In this document: positions 8,653 through 16,515 of the stretch, one piece after another
How positions within the stretch are numbered: position 1 is the first letter of the stretch
Layout: each line of letters starts with the position of its first letter
Source: JBPCPM01 sp050999155
Lineage (GTDB): Bacteria > Actinomycetota > Thermoleophilia > Solirubrobacterales > 70-9
Assembly: GCA_050999155.1 (NCBI GenBank)
Contig: JBPCPM010000123.1
Coordinates: 1 to 52,836, forward strand
Reading direction: 5' to 3'
Length of the DNA: 52,836 nt
Notes under the pieces: model-generated
What the model saw: the letters and a program-made list of their open reading frames with translations, nothing else
Told to the model about the DNA's origin: nothing
The model's database searches: none
Position numbers and translations under genes: made by a program

Positions 8653-9956
8653 GCGGCTCCCGCCGGGACGAGCTCGCGCTCGGGCGTATCGGCGGTGAGG
8701 CCGTCGAGACCGGCACCGAACGCCTCGCAGACGCGCAGCGCGCTCTGGACGCCGTCCTCGTGGAACCCCCACCGCCACCAGGCGCCGCACGTCGAGGTCC
8801 GGCGGTGGCGGATCAGCGTGGCGTGCTCGCGCTGGGCGGCCACGCCCGCGCGGGTGTACACGGGGTGCTGATAGTCGACGGTGGCCAGCACCGTCGCCGG
8901 GTCGATGGCCTCGGAACGGTTGAGCGTGACGCAATACTCGCGCTCGGATTCGATCCGCTGCAGGCGGTTCATGTGGTAGGTGAGCGTGGGTTCGCGGGAG
9001 CCCTCGGACAGGTGGTAGTTCCAGCTCGCCCAGGCCCGGCGGGCGGTGGGCAGCAGGCGCTCGTCGGTGTGCAGGACCGCCTCGTTGGGCCGGAAGCCGA
9101 AGGCGCCGAGCAGGCGGCGCTCGTCGGCGTCGGCATCGTCGAGCATGGCCAGCGCCTGGTCGGCGTGGCAGGCCAGCACGACCTCGTCGTAGCGCTCGGC
9201 GTCACGGCCAGTCGCCTTGACGGTCACGCCGTCGTCGTCGCGGGCCACCGATTCGACGGGGGTGGCCAGCCGCAGCTCGCCGCGCAGCCGCTCGACGATC
9301 GCCTCGACGTAGCGGCGCGAGCCGCCCGGGATGTACCGCCACTGGGGCCGGCCGCGGACCGCGAGCATCCCGTGGTTGTCGAAGAACCGCACGAGAAACC
9401 CGATGGGCATCTCCTCGCGCAGCTGCTCGGGGTCGGCCGACCAGATCGCCGCGCTGGCCGGCACCAGATGGTACTCGGTGAACTCGCGCGAGTAACCGCC
9501 CCGGTCGAGGTAGCGGCCGACGGGTATGTCGCCGTCGCCGCTGCCGGAGAGCAGGGTCTGGGCCTCGCGGTTGAAGCGCAGGATGTCGCGGACCATCCGC
9601 AGGAACGAGGGGCACACGGCGTTGGCCGGCTGCGCGAGCAGCGCGCCGAGTCCCAGGCCCCCGGCGTACTCGAGTCCCGACCGCTCGTCGCTGACGGAAA
9701 AGCTCATGTCGGTGTCGGCCCATGCGACGCCGAGCTCGCCCAGCAGGCGTTCCAGGCCGGGGTAGGTGCGGTCGTTGAAGACGATGAAGCCGGTGTCGAT
9801 GGGCTGCTCGGCCCCGGATGGGGTCGGAACCGAGACGGTGTGGGTGTGGCCGCCTGGCCGGTCGTCGGCCTCGTAGACCGTCACCTCGTGCTCGCGGTCG
9901 AGCAGGTGCGCACAGACGAGGCCTGAGACGCCGGAACCGATGACCGCGATCTTCAT
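8649..9956 (-). CDS. FAD-dependent amine-oxidase-like oxidoreductase
   Basis: This 435-residue flavoprotein starts MKIAVIGSGVSGLVCAHLL, an N-terminal GxGxxG dinucleotide site followed by YEADDRPGGHT, the second FAD element of the amine-oxidase/phytoene-desaturase fold. Further hallmarks are DTGFIVFND, YIPGGSRRYVEAI and, near the C-terminus, GAWWRWGFHEDGVQSALRV. In Rhodobacter, the flavoprotein in the equivalent flavoprotein-DUF1365-CFA set desaturates a methylated acyl chain on the way to furan fatty acids. By that analogy, this enzyme may oxidise the lipid made by the downstream CFA-like enzyme. It lies 20 bases after the radical SAM gene and overlaps DUF1365 by four bases. Confidence 0.9.
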   Translation of the reverse strand: MKIAVIGSGVSGLVCAHLLDREHEVTVYEADDRPGGHTHTVSVPTPSGAEQPIDTGFIVFNDRTYPGLERLLGELGVAWADTDMSFSVSDERSGLEYAGGLGLGALLAQPANAVCPSFLRMVRDILRFNREAQTLLSGSGDGDIPVGRYLDRGGYSREFTEYHLVPASAAIWSADPEQLREEMPIGFLVRFFDNHGMLAVRGRPQWRYIPGGSRRYVEAIVERLRGELRLATPVESVARDDDGVTVKATGRDAERYDEVVLACHADQALAMLDDADADERRLLGAFGFRPNEAVLHTDERLLPTARRAWASWNYHLSEGSREPTLTYHMNRLQRIESEREYCVTLNRSEAIDPATVLATVDYQHPVYTRAGVAAQREHATLIRHRRTSTCGAWWRWGFHEDGVQSALRVCEAFGAGLDGLTADTPERELVPAGAA

Positions 9957-9976
9957 GGGGTGCCTTCCGTGGCGGG

Positions 9977-11440
9977 TCAGGCGAGCGGCAGCGCCGAGCG
10001 GCCCAACGGCGCGGCCGTGGCCAGCGGGGCGTCCGCGTCGTCGTCTCCGCCGACGGGCAGCAGCTCGGTGAGGCGGAGGTTCTCCTCGGGGTCGAGCACC
10101 GAGTGCTGGGCGCAGGCCGGGACCAGTTCGTCCGAGTCGGGGTGGGCCATCGCGTACGAGCAGGCCTGCAGGCGTTCCTGGGTGGCGCGGACCTGGGGGT
10201 CGTCGCTCATCGTGCCCTCCCGCAGGCCCTTCCAGGCCGGCTTGACGAGCTCGGCGTCCATGAAGTTGTGCTGGACGAAGGTCAGCGCGCGGAAGCCGTG
10301 GCGCAACAGGTTGCGGGCGCCGGCCCGGCGGACAAACCGCCCGGCCCACCGCACGCCGGTGCCGAGCACCGCGGGGTTCGCGGCCAGGGCGCGGACCGTG
10401 CGAAGGGCCGTGACCGGGCGCGGGGCGGCGAAGTCCATGCCGCCAAAGGTCTTGACGAAGGCGTCGCGGGCTGCGTGGTCGGCCGGATCGCGATCGTCGA
10501 GCAGCGGCACCCAGCGCTCGCCCACCATGCCGCCGTAGGCCGTGCGGTTGCAACGTTCATCGCCGATCTGCAGCACCCGGAAAGGCAGGCGCGCTCCGAT
10601 ACCCTCCTCGATCTTCGCCCACACCTCGTCGTCGGTGAAGGCGCGGTAGCTGTCCTTCCAGCGGTTGGTGTTGCCGATGAACGCGGCCGGCTGGAAGCTG
10701 AACATCCGGAAGCCGTAGTCGCGGCAGTCGCGGATCAGCTGGGGGACCTGGTCGAGGTTGCGCGGCGTCACCGTCATGTTGTGCGCGAGGTAATTGTCGA
10801 TTCCGTACTCGCGCTGGAGCCGGTGGAACATGTCGCAGAACGCCTTGCGGTGGGGGTTGAGCTGGGGTTCGCGCTCCACGCGCTTGATGCCGCGGCGGCC
10901 GAACATCATCGAGTCGAAGTGGCCGGCAAAGCTCAGGAAGTCGAAGCGGGCATTGCCGTCGGGACCGACGGCCATCGCCTCGAGGTAGTCGTAGTCGAAA
11001 TCCCCGTGGGACATGCTCATCGGCTTGCGGCCGTGCCGGCGCATGGCCTGCAGGGCGGCGGCGTGGTCGTCGGGCGGCAGCAGGCTCACCTCGCCGCCGA
11101 TCAGCTGGGCGTTCTGGCCAGGCCCGCGCTGCTGGTTGAGGTAGGCCATCTGGCGGTCGACCTCCTGGACGGTGTGGGCGCCGTCCGTCCGCACGCGGTT
11201 TGCTTCCTTGGCGTGGTAGCAGGGGGTGCAGGCGAGGTTGCAGCGGGGGAAGACCCCGTGGGTGCCTTCGCAGCCCGATGTCCGCCGGCCCAGCATCTGC
11301 GTCGGCGTCTTGACGTGCTCGGGCAGATCCCGCCAGCGCTGCTCCAGCGCCGCCGCGAGCTCGGGCGGCGTAGGACGCGTGTGCTGTTCGAAGCGCCGGA
11401 GGGTCGCCCCGAGGCTGGTTGATGGCATGGCGAGGCTCAT
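9977..11440 (-). CDS. Radical SAM protein of unknown reaction
   Basis: The [4Fe-4S] cluster motif is C67-x3-C71-x2-C74 in RCNLACTPCYHAKEAN; an extra C57 lies ten residues before. The GGE-like element follows as QLIGGEVSLLPPDDH, and later segments (HNMTVTPRNLDQVP, RMFSFQPAAFIGN) complete the partial TIM barrel by about residue 270. The remaining 210 residues contain a helical part and a Cys-bearing tail (LQACSYAM, VPACAQHSVLDPEENL). I do not recognise the subfamily. It overlaps the upstream flavoprotein by ATGA, so the two are probably made in equal amounts and may act together. A second radical SAM is encoded divergently at 12865. Confidence 0.88.
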   Translation of the reverse strand: MSLAMPSTSLGATLRRFEQHTRPTPPELAAALEQRWRDLPEHVKTPTQMLGRRTSGCEGTHGVFPRCNLACTPCYHAKEANRVRTDGAHTVQEVDRQMAYLNQQRGPGQNAQLIGGEVSLLPPDDHAAALQAMRRHGRKPMSMSHGDFDYDYLEAMAVGPDGNARFDFLSFAGHFDSMMFGRRGIKRVEREPQLNPHRKAFCDMFHRLQREYGIDNYLAHNMTVTPRNLDQVPQLIRDCRDYGFRMFSFQPAAFIGNTNRWKDSYRAFTDDEVWAKIEEGIGARLPFRVLQIGDERCNRTAYGGMVGERWVPLLDDRDPADHAARDAFVKTFGGMDFAAPRPVTALRTVRALAANPAVLGTGVRWAGRFVRRAGARNLLRHGFRALTFVQHNFMDAELVKPAWKGLREGTMSDDPQVRATQERLQACSYAMAHPDSDELVPACAQHSVLDPEENLRLTELLPVGGDDDADAPLATAAPLGRSALPLA

Positions 11441-12663
11441 GCGGGGGCGCCGGCGAGCTCGTCGGCCAGGATGCCGATGACGTCGTCGACCTGCTGCCAG
11501 CCGGTGCGCATGAGGAACTGGCTGTTGCGCCCGTAGGACTTGGCCCCGACGATGAAAAACCGCGGTTCGGGGTTGCGCAGCACGTCAGCTCCCTGGCCGC
11601 CCTGGGCCATGCAGTCGCTGCTGTCGCCTTCGAGCAGCGCGGCCGAGAGGGTGATCGGTCCGCAGGTGGCATAGCACTCGTGGACCTGGAGCTGACGGTA
11701 CAGCTCGTTGTCTCCGATGCCGCCGTTGAGCGACAGCACACGGTCGACCTCGACCTCGGTGGCCGAGCCGTTGGCCAGGGTCACCGCGATCTTGCCGACC
11801 CGTTCGGCCAGGCGGCTGGTCACGTGGCCGGGCAGGAACTCGACGGCGCCCGAGTCGCCGCGGGCCAGGGCGGCGGCGGCGGCGTTGAGCTCGGCCCGGG
11901 CGGGGAGAGGGTCGTTGTCCACGGCTCCCCAGTCGGGGGAGGGGCTGCGGGTCGACCAGATGACGCGTGTGTCCGGTGCCTGGCGGGCCAGCTCGGCGAG
12001 CTCGCGGGCGGCCGTCTGGGCGGAGTGGCCCGCGCCGGTTAGCAGCACGATCTGCCCGGCCCAGCCCGCCGGGTCGGTGAGGTCGGGGATGCGGCGGTCG
12101 ATGCGATCGGCCAGCTCGGTCTCCCCGGGGGCGGGGATGCCGGCGTCGCCGAGCGTGTTGGGCTTGCCGTAGGTGCCGGTGCAGTCGAGGACGGCCTCGG
12201 CGTGCTCGATCCGCTCGCCGTCGGGACCGCTCACGAGGATGGAAAACGGCCGTGCGGCACGCTCCGGCGAGGAGATCTCCTCGTGCTTGAGCAGACCCTG
12301 GCGGCCCACGGCGAGAACCTTGTGGCCGAGACGGATGTGGGGAGCGATCGTGTCGAGTCCGGCGAGGGGGTCAAGCAGCTCGTCGGCCAGCTCGTCGCCG
12401 GTTGGCGTCCTGCCCTCCGAGGGGACGGCGATTCCGGCGGCGGTGAGCGCGCCCTCGGCGCGCGGGGACACGTTCATGTCCCACGGAGTGAAGGCGCGGA
12501 CATGGCCCCAGGAACGGACGTGGCCGGCCGGTCGTAACGAGGCCTCGTAGACGCGGAAGCTCCAGCCTCGTTCGGCGGCGGCTAAAGCGGCCTCCAGCCC
12601 GACCGGGCCGGCGCCCAGGATGGCGATCTTCACGGGCTCGGTGGTGTTGGCGACGTTGGGCAA
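11437..12663 (-). CDS. FAD/NAD(P)-binding oxidoreductase
   Basis: This 408-residue protein of the pyridine-nucleotide-disulphide or flavin-monooxygenase-like class has the FAD site ILGAGPVGLEAALAAAERG with VYEASLRPAGHVR, and a second nucleotide site VLLTGAGHSAQTAARELAEL near residue 205. It ends with PEPRFFIVGAKSYGRNSQFL, the usual last FAD-binding element. A CxxxC pair (CYATCG, near residue 330) could be redox-active, but this is not established. It is the first gene of the minus-strand operon and faces the radical SAM fusion gene across a 201-base divergent promoter region. Its stop overlaps the next radical SAM start. The substrate is unknown. Confidence 0.85.
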   Translation of the reverse strand: MPNVANTTEPVKIAILGAGPVGLEAALAAAERGWSFRVYEASLRPAGHVRSWGHVRAFTPWDMNVSPRAEGALTAAGIAVPSEGRTPTGDELADELLDPLAGLDTIAPHIRLGHKVLAVGRQGLLKHEEISSPERAARPFSILVSGPDGERIEHAEAVLDCTGTYGKPNTLGDAGIPAPGETELADRIDRRIPDLTDPAGWAGQIVLLTGAGHSAQTAARELAELARQAPDTRVIWSTRSPSPDWGAVDNDPLPARAELNAAAAALARGDSGAVEFLPGHVTSRLAERVGKIAVTLANGSATEVEVDRVLSLNGGIGDNELYRQLQVHECYATCGPITLSAALLEGDSSDCMAQGGQGADVLRNPEPRFFIVGAKSYGRNSQFLMRTGWQQVDDVIGILADELAGAPA

Positions 12664-12775
12664 GGTGGCTCCGGGGAGTTGGGGTGGGGACGGGCTGAAA
12701 CGATCCGCGAGAGGTGGTCAACCGTACCCCCTTGCTACGTGAAGCCCAACCTGTCGGATGCATCGAAGATGCCTT

Positions 12776-12794
12776 CCACACGCCGGTAGTGTGG
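12776..12794. promoter_or_regulatory. Candidate operator in the divergent promoter region
   Basis: The perfect inverted repeat CCACAC-(7 bases)-GTGTGG lies in the 201-base space between the divergently transcribed flavoprotein (start 12663) and the radical SAM fusion (start 12865). It is placed where one regulator could control both arms. No regulator gene is adjacent, and no convincing -10/-35 pair could be assigned. Confidence 0.3.
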
Positions 12795-12864
12795 ATTGGC
12801 GGTCGCTGCCGAATCGCAGGCGCCGCCGGCGGGTCCCACAGCTACCGATGACTGCACTGCCGAC

Positions 12865-14553
12865 ATGACACGGATCGCCGTATGCGGCGGCGTCTACGCC
12901 AACCCGTGGGCGCTGGAGGCCTTCGTCGCCGACGCCCGCGGCCGCGGGTGCGAGCGCCTTGTGTGCCTCGGTGATCTCGGGGGCTTCGGCGCCGCCTGCG
13001 ACGACGTGTGGCCGTTGCTGACCGAGCACGGAATCGAGTGCATCGCCGGAAATTACGACGTGGCGATCGGCCGGGGCGATCCCGACTGCGGCTGCGGCTA
13101 CTCCGACGAACGCGACAACCACTTCGCCCAGCTGATGTACGACTACACGCTCGGCGCGACCTCGCGCGAGTTCGCCGCCTGGATGCGCGAGCTGTCGGCC
13201 GAGCGCCGCGAAACGATCGGCGGCGTCGACGTGCACATGGTCCACGGCTCGCCCCTGGCGGTCAATGACTTCCTGTGGGAGTCTCTCGGCGACGACGAGC
13301 TGGCCGTGCGCACGCGCGCCAGCGGTGCGCAGGTGATGGTCTGCAGCCACACCGGCATCCCGTGGCAGCGCGAGGTGGACGGGACGCTGGTGGTCAACGT
13401 CGGAACGGTGGGACGGCCGGCCAACGACGGGCGAACCGAGACGTGGTACGCGGTGCTCGACCTCGCCGGCGGGGAGGCGGAGGCCGAGCTGGTGGCCCTG
13501 GCCTACGACTGGCGTTCGCACGCGGCGGCGATGCGCGAGGCCGGGCTGCCCGAGGCGTTCGTCGAGACGGTGGAGACCGGGTGGTGGACGACCTGCCTGG
13601 AGGTGGTGCCGCCGGCCGAGCGCTCCCGTGGCGCCTACCACGTGTACACCGACGCGCTGCCCGAGGGCTTCGCCGCCGACGGCGTGGGTTGGGCCGACGC
13701 CCCGGCGCCCGACGACGGCGGGCGCCCGGTGATCCCGCTGTTCGGCTCGCCGGTCTTTCCCCCCCGGCTGTGGATCTACTCGAACTTCCACTGCAACCTG
13801 GCCTGCGACTACTGCGCGGTGGCTTCCTCGCCGCGAGCCCGCAAACGCCAGATCGGCTACGAGCGGTTCTGCCGGCTGATCGACGAGGCGGTGGCCGAGG
13901 GGTTCGAGGAGGTCTATGTCACCGGCGGGGAGCCGTTCGTCGAGCGCGAGATCGTGCGGATGCTCGAGTACGCCTCGGCCCGGCTGCCGACGGTGTGCCT
14001 GACCAACGCGATGCTGTTCCGCGGCCGCCGGGCCGACGAGCTGCGTCGTCTGGCCGGGCGCGACGGGCTGATCCTGCAGAGTTCGGTCGACGGTGCCAAG
14101 GCCACCACCCACGACGTCCACCGCGGGGTCGGGTCGTGGCAGAAGGCCATGGACGGGATCGGCTTCGCCCGCGAGCTGGGTCTGCCGGTCCGGGTCGCCA
14201 TGACCGAGACGCCCGAGAACGCCGGCGAGACCGATGAGCTGGGCGAGCTGCTGGCGGCCATGGGGATCGCCGGCGACGACTTCGCTGTGCGGCCGCTCGT
14301 CAAGCGCGGCTTCGCCTCCGACTCCGGTTCGGGCCAGGACGTGACCGACGCGGTCATGGTGCCCGAGCTGACGATCACCACCGACGGCGCCCACTGGCAC
14401 CCGGTGGGCGGCGATGTGGCCTCCAGCCCCGATTTGCTGGTGGCCGAGGGCGACGTGTCGCTGGCCGAGGCCAAGCGGCTGATCACCCGCCGGTTCCTGG
14501 AGCTGCGCTGCGACGACGGCTCGCTGCCCCACGCGTACCATTGCGCCGTCTGA
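12865..14553 (+). CDS. Metallophosphoesterase-like / radical SAM fusion protein
   Basis: The 562-residue protein has two domains. Residues 1-220 resemble YfcE-type metallophosphoesterases, with CLGDLGGFG (motif II), AGNYD (motif III), VHGSP (motif IV) and CSHTGIP (motif V). Motif I, normally DxH, reads CGGVYAN, so two metal ligands are absent. Residues 300-540 form a radical SAM domain with C310-x3-C314-x2-C317 (HCNLACDYCAVAS) and the GGEPF element (VTGGEPFVE). SAM would be cleaved to a 5'-deoxyadenosyl radical. ATG 12865 (MTRIAVCGG) starts where the phosphoesterase fold starts; an upstream extension from 12796 lacks similarity. The PNP-like gene follows 64 bases later. Reaction unknown. Confidence 0.87.
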   Translation: MTRIAVCGGVYANPWALEAFVADARGRGCERLVCLGDLGGFGAACDDVWPLLTEHGIECIAGNYDVAIGRGDPDCGCGYSDERDNHFAQLMYDYTLGATSREFAAWMRELSAERRETIGGVDVHMVHGSPLAVNDFLWESLGDDELAVRTRASGAQVMVCSHTGIPWQREVDGTLVVNVGTVGRPANDGRTETWYAVLDLAGGEAEAELVALAYDWRSHAAAMREAGLPEAFVETVETGWWTTCLEVVPPAERSRGAYHVYTDALPEGFAADGVGWADAPAPDDGGRPVIPLFGSPVFPPRLWIYSNFHCNLACDYCAVASSPRARKRQIGYERFCRLIDEAVAEGFEEVYVTGGEPFVEREIVRMLEYASARLPTVCLTNAMLFRGRRADELRRLAGRDGLILQSSVDGAKATTHDVHRGVGSWQKAMDGIGFARELGLPVRVAMTETPENAGETDELGELLAAMGIAGDDFAVRPLVKRGFASDSGSGQDVTDAVMVPELTITTDGAHWHPVGGDVASSPDLLVAEGDVSLAEAKRLITRRFLELRCDDGSLPHAYHCAV

Positions 14554-14617
14554 CGGCCGCCCGCGCGGTTCGTCGTTACCGCAAGCCGAGTCCTCGACAA
14601 GCCAGGAGCGTGCCCCA

Positions 14618-15421
14618 GTGAGCGACCAGCCCATCGCGATCATCACCGGATCGGGCACGTACGCCCTCGGCGGGCTCGAGGACGCCGAGAGCGTCACGGA
14701 GACGACCCCGTGGGGCGAGGCCGAGCTGACCGCCGGACGGCTCGGCGACACGCCCGTGCTGCACCTCCCCCGCCACGGGGAGGGACACGCGCGACTGTCG
14801 AACACCGTCAACCATCGGGCGGGCATCTGGGCCCTGCACGAGCGCGGGGCGGCCGCGGTCATCGGGTGCACGGCCTGCGGCGCCGTCGATCCCCAGGTCG
14901 GTCTCGGCGACCTGATCGTCTTCGACGACCTGCACTTTCTGTCCAACCGCCTGCCCGACGGCTCGCTGGCCACCTTCTACACCGAGGCGGGCGACCCCCA
15001 GCGCGGCCACTGGATCCTCGGCGACCCGTACTCGGTGCAGGTTCGCCAGGCGGTGGTCGCCGCCGCCGGCGAGACCGACCACACCGCGCGCGACGGCGGT
15101 ACCTACGGTCACGTCGACGGCCCCCGCTTCAACACCAAGACCGAGATCCGCCAGCTCGCGGGGTCGGGGGTGACGGCGGTCAGCCAGACCGGCGGCCCCG
15201 AGACCGCGCTGTGCGGCGAGCTCGAGCTGCCCTACGCCCTTGTCGGTTTCGCCACCGACTACGCCAACGGCGTCGTCGACGAGGCCACCCCGGTCGAGGA
15301 GCTGATCGCCCTGATGAGCAAGAGCACCGGCGTCTTCTCCGACATCCTCCGGATCGCCGTCCCGGCCCTGGCCGCAGCGGAGCCCGAGCCTGGCGGCACC
15401 GTCTACCGCTTCGAGGGCTAG
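14618..15421 (+). CDS. MTAP/PNP-type nucleoside phosphorylase
   Basis: This 267-residue protein is of the trimeric purine nucleoside/methylthioadenosine phosphorylase family, which replaces adenine (or another base) on a nucleoside by phosphate. Visible landmarks are IITGSG at the phosphate loop, LPRHGEGH, SNTVNHRAGIWAL, GCTACGAVDP, YGHVDGPRFNTKTE and the base-binding FATDYANGV with its conserved Asp. The MTAP segment that is usually NMTTVPE reads SQTGGPE, so the ribose-side pocket differs. It follows the radical SAM fusion with a 64-base gap and precedes a TIGR04283 transferase. In arsenosugar-type clusters a PNP releases adenine from a deoxyadenosyl adduct made by a radical SAM enzyme, and an analogous role is plausible here. 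ATG versus GTG: the start here is GTG at 14618. Confidence 0.88.
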   Translation: MSDQPIAIITGSGTYALGGLEDAESVTETTPWGEAELTAGRLGDTPVLHLPRHGEGHARLSNTVNHRAGIWALHERGAAAVIGCTACGAVDPQVGLGDLIVFDDLHFLSNRLPDGSLATFYTEAGDPQRGHWILGDPYSVQVRQAVVAAAGETDHTARDGGTYGHVDGPRFNTKTEIRQLAGSGVTAVSQTGGPETALCGELELPYALVGFATDYANGVVDEATPVEELIALMSKSTGVFSDILRIAVPALAAAEPEPGGTVYRFEG

Positions 15422-15452
15422 CCACGAACGCCGTGCCGCCCCGCCGATCCCG

Positions 15453-15560
15453 CCGAGCGCCCGATAGTCCGGTCATTGACCACAGAATCGGGCACTCGGC
15501 GGTTCCCACGATCCGAGTGCCTGATAGTCCGGTCATTGACCACAGAATCGGGCGCTCGGC
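15453..15560. repeat. Two tandem copies of a 48-base dyad repeat, 60-base period
   Basis: Copies at 15453-15500 and 15513-15560 are nearly identical. Each has arms of the type GAGYGCCYGA and TCGGGCRCTC around an invariant 23-base loop that contains GTCCGGTCATTGACC. Differences between the copies include changes within the arms. They fill most of the gap between the phosphorylase stop and the glycosyltransferase start. They could be a REP-like element, a paired hairpin that limits read-through, or a tandem protein-binding site. Confidence 0.8.
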
Positions 15561-15585
15561 TGCCCGCTCGCCGCGTGCTCCGGTC

Positions 15586-16302
15586 GTGAGGTGGCTTGTC
15601 GGGCCGGGAGCGACGGCCGCTCCGGCCGGCGTGATCGTGGTGCCGGTGCTCGACGAGCAGGCGGCGCTGCCCGGGCTGCTCGATCACCTCGGGGAGTTGC
15701 CGGGCGACTGGGAGGTCGTGGTCGTCGACGGGGGATCGACCGACGGGACGGTGGCGGTGGCCGAGGCGCATCCCCTCCGCGTGACGGTGCTGGCCGATTC
15801 CGGCGGCCGGGCGGCGCAGCTCAACGCGGGCGCCGCGGGCACTGACCGGGGCGTCCTGGTCTTTCTGCACGCCGACACACAGCTTCCGCATCGCGCCTCG
15901 GCCGTGGTGGGTGCGGCCGTGCGAGCGGGGGCCGAAGGGGGCAACTTTCGGCTCGCCTTCTCCGGCTCGGACGCCTTCTCGCGCTGGCTCGGCCGCTGGT
16001 ACGCGGTGCAGCGGCGGGCGGGCGTCTACTACGGCGACTCCGCAGTCTGGTGTACGCGCCAGGCGTTCGAGGCGCTTGGGGGTTACCGCGAGCTGCCGAT
16101 CATGGACGACTACGACTTCGTCCGGCGCCTCGAATCCGATCACCGGACGGTGTGCCTGCCCGGGCCCGCGGTCACCTCGTCACGCCGCTGGCACCAGGCC
16201 GGGGTGCTGCGCACGGCGCTGAGCTGGACCGTGATCCGCTGGGCGTGGCTGGCCGGCGTCCCCGCCGAGCGCCTAGCCGCCCTGTACCGCGCGATCCGCT
16301 GA
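15586..16302 (+). CDS. TIGR04283-type glycosyltransferase (GT2)
   Basis: The 238-residue protein carries the GT-A/GT2 fold: VIVVPVLDEQAALPGLLDHL at the N-terminus, VVVDGGSTDGTVAVA, and LVFLHADTQLP as the metal-binding segment. The GNFRLAFSG, YGDSAVWCTRQAFEALGGY and IMDDYDFVRRLE motifs are those I associate with TIGR04283, named from rSAM/selenodomain or arsenosugar neighbourhoods. There is no transmembrane segment. GTG 15586 gives a compact start just before the fold; GTG 15631 is an alternative. The frame is also open further upstream through the repeat but shows no homology there. Acceptor and donor unknown. Confidence 0.85.
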   Translation: MRWLVGPGATAAPAGVIVVPVLDEQAALPGLLDHLGELPGDWEVVVVDGGSTDGTVAVAEAHPLRVTVLADSGGRAAQLNAGAAGTDRGVLVFLHADTQLPHRASAVVGAAVRAGAEGGNFRLAFSGSDAFSRWLGRWYAVQRRAGVYYGDSAVWCTRQAFEALGGYRELPIMDDYDFVRRLESDHRTVCLPGPAVTSSRRWHQAGVLRTALSWTVIRWAWLAGVPAERLAALYRAIR

Positions 16303-16367
16303 CGCCGGGCGCCTCGGTAACTCGCCACCGCTCTGCGTCCGCGATCCACTACCCTGCAGAGCCCGCT

Positions 16368-16441
<74 letters not shown>

Positions 16442-16475
16442 TTGTCTCCCACCGCGAGTACTGACGTTCGTCCAG

Positions 16476-16491
16476 GGAGCGTGCTTGCTCC
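16476..16491. terminator. Possible terminator between tRNA-Asp and the subtilase gene
   Basis: GGAGC-(6)-GCTCC hairpin in the 74-base gap between the tRNA (+) and the 3' end of the convergent subtilase gene. There is no T-run; the assignment rests on position only. Confidence 0.3.
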
Positions 16492-16515
16492 GCGGATCAG
16501 GATCGCCGGTACGCG

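Noticed and set aside
12693..12721. TTGACC box as a -35 element for the minus-strand operon.
   Set aside because: No acceptable -10 sequence lies 16-18 bases downstream.
12718..14973. 751-codon open frame on the minus strand, and similar long antisense frames (for example 50600-52729, 45305-47599, 40597-42747, 36352-38397).
   Set aside because: They mirror real genes in GC-rich DNA and show low-complexity Arg/Gly/Val/His/Asp-rich composition with no family motifs; the opposite strands carry clear enzymes.
15453..15560. CRISPR array.
   Set aside because: Only two units are present, each with an internal dyad and near-identical interior; there is no spacer diversity and no cas gene.
6503..16302. 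Arsenosugar biosynthesis cluster.
   Set aside because: TIGR04283 and PNP are present, but ArsM and ArsS are absent and no arsenic resistance gene was seen, so the name would be over-reading.
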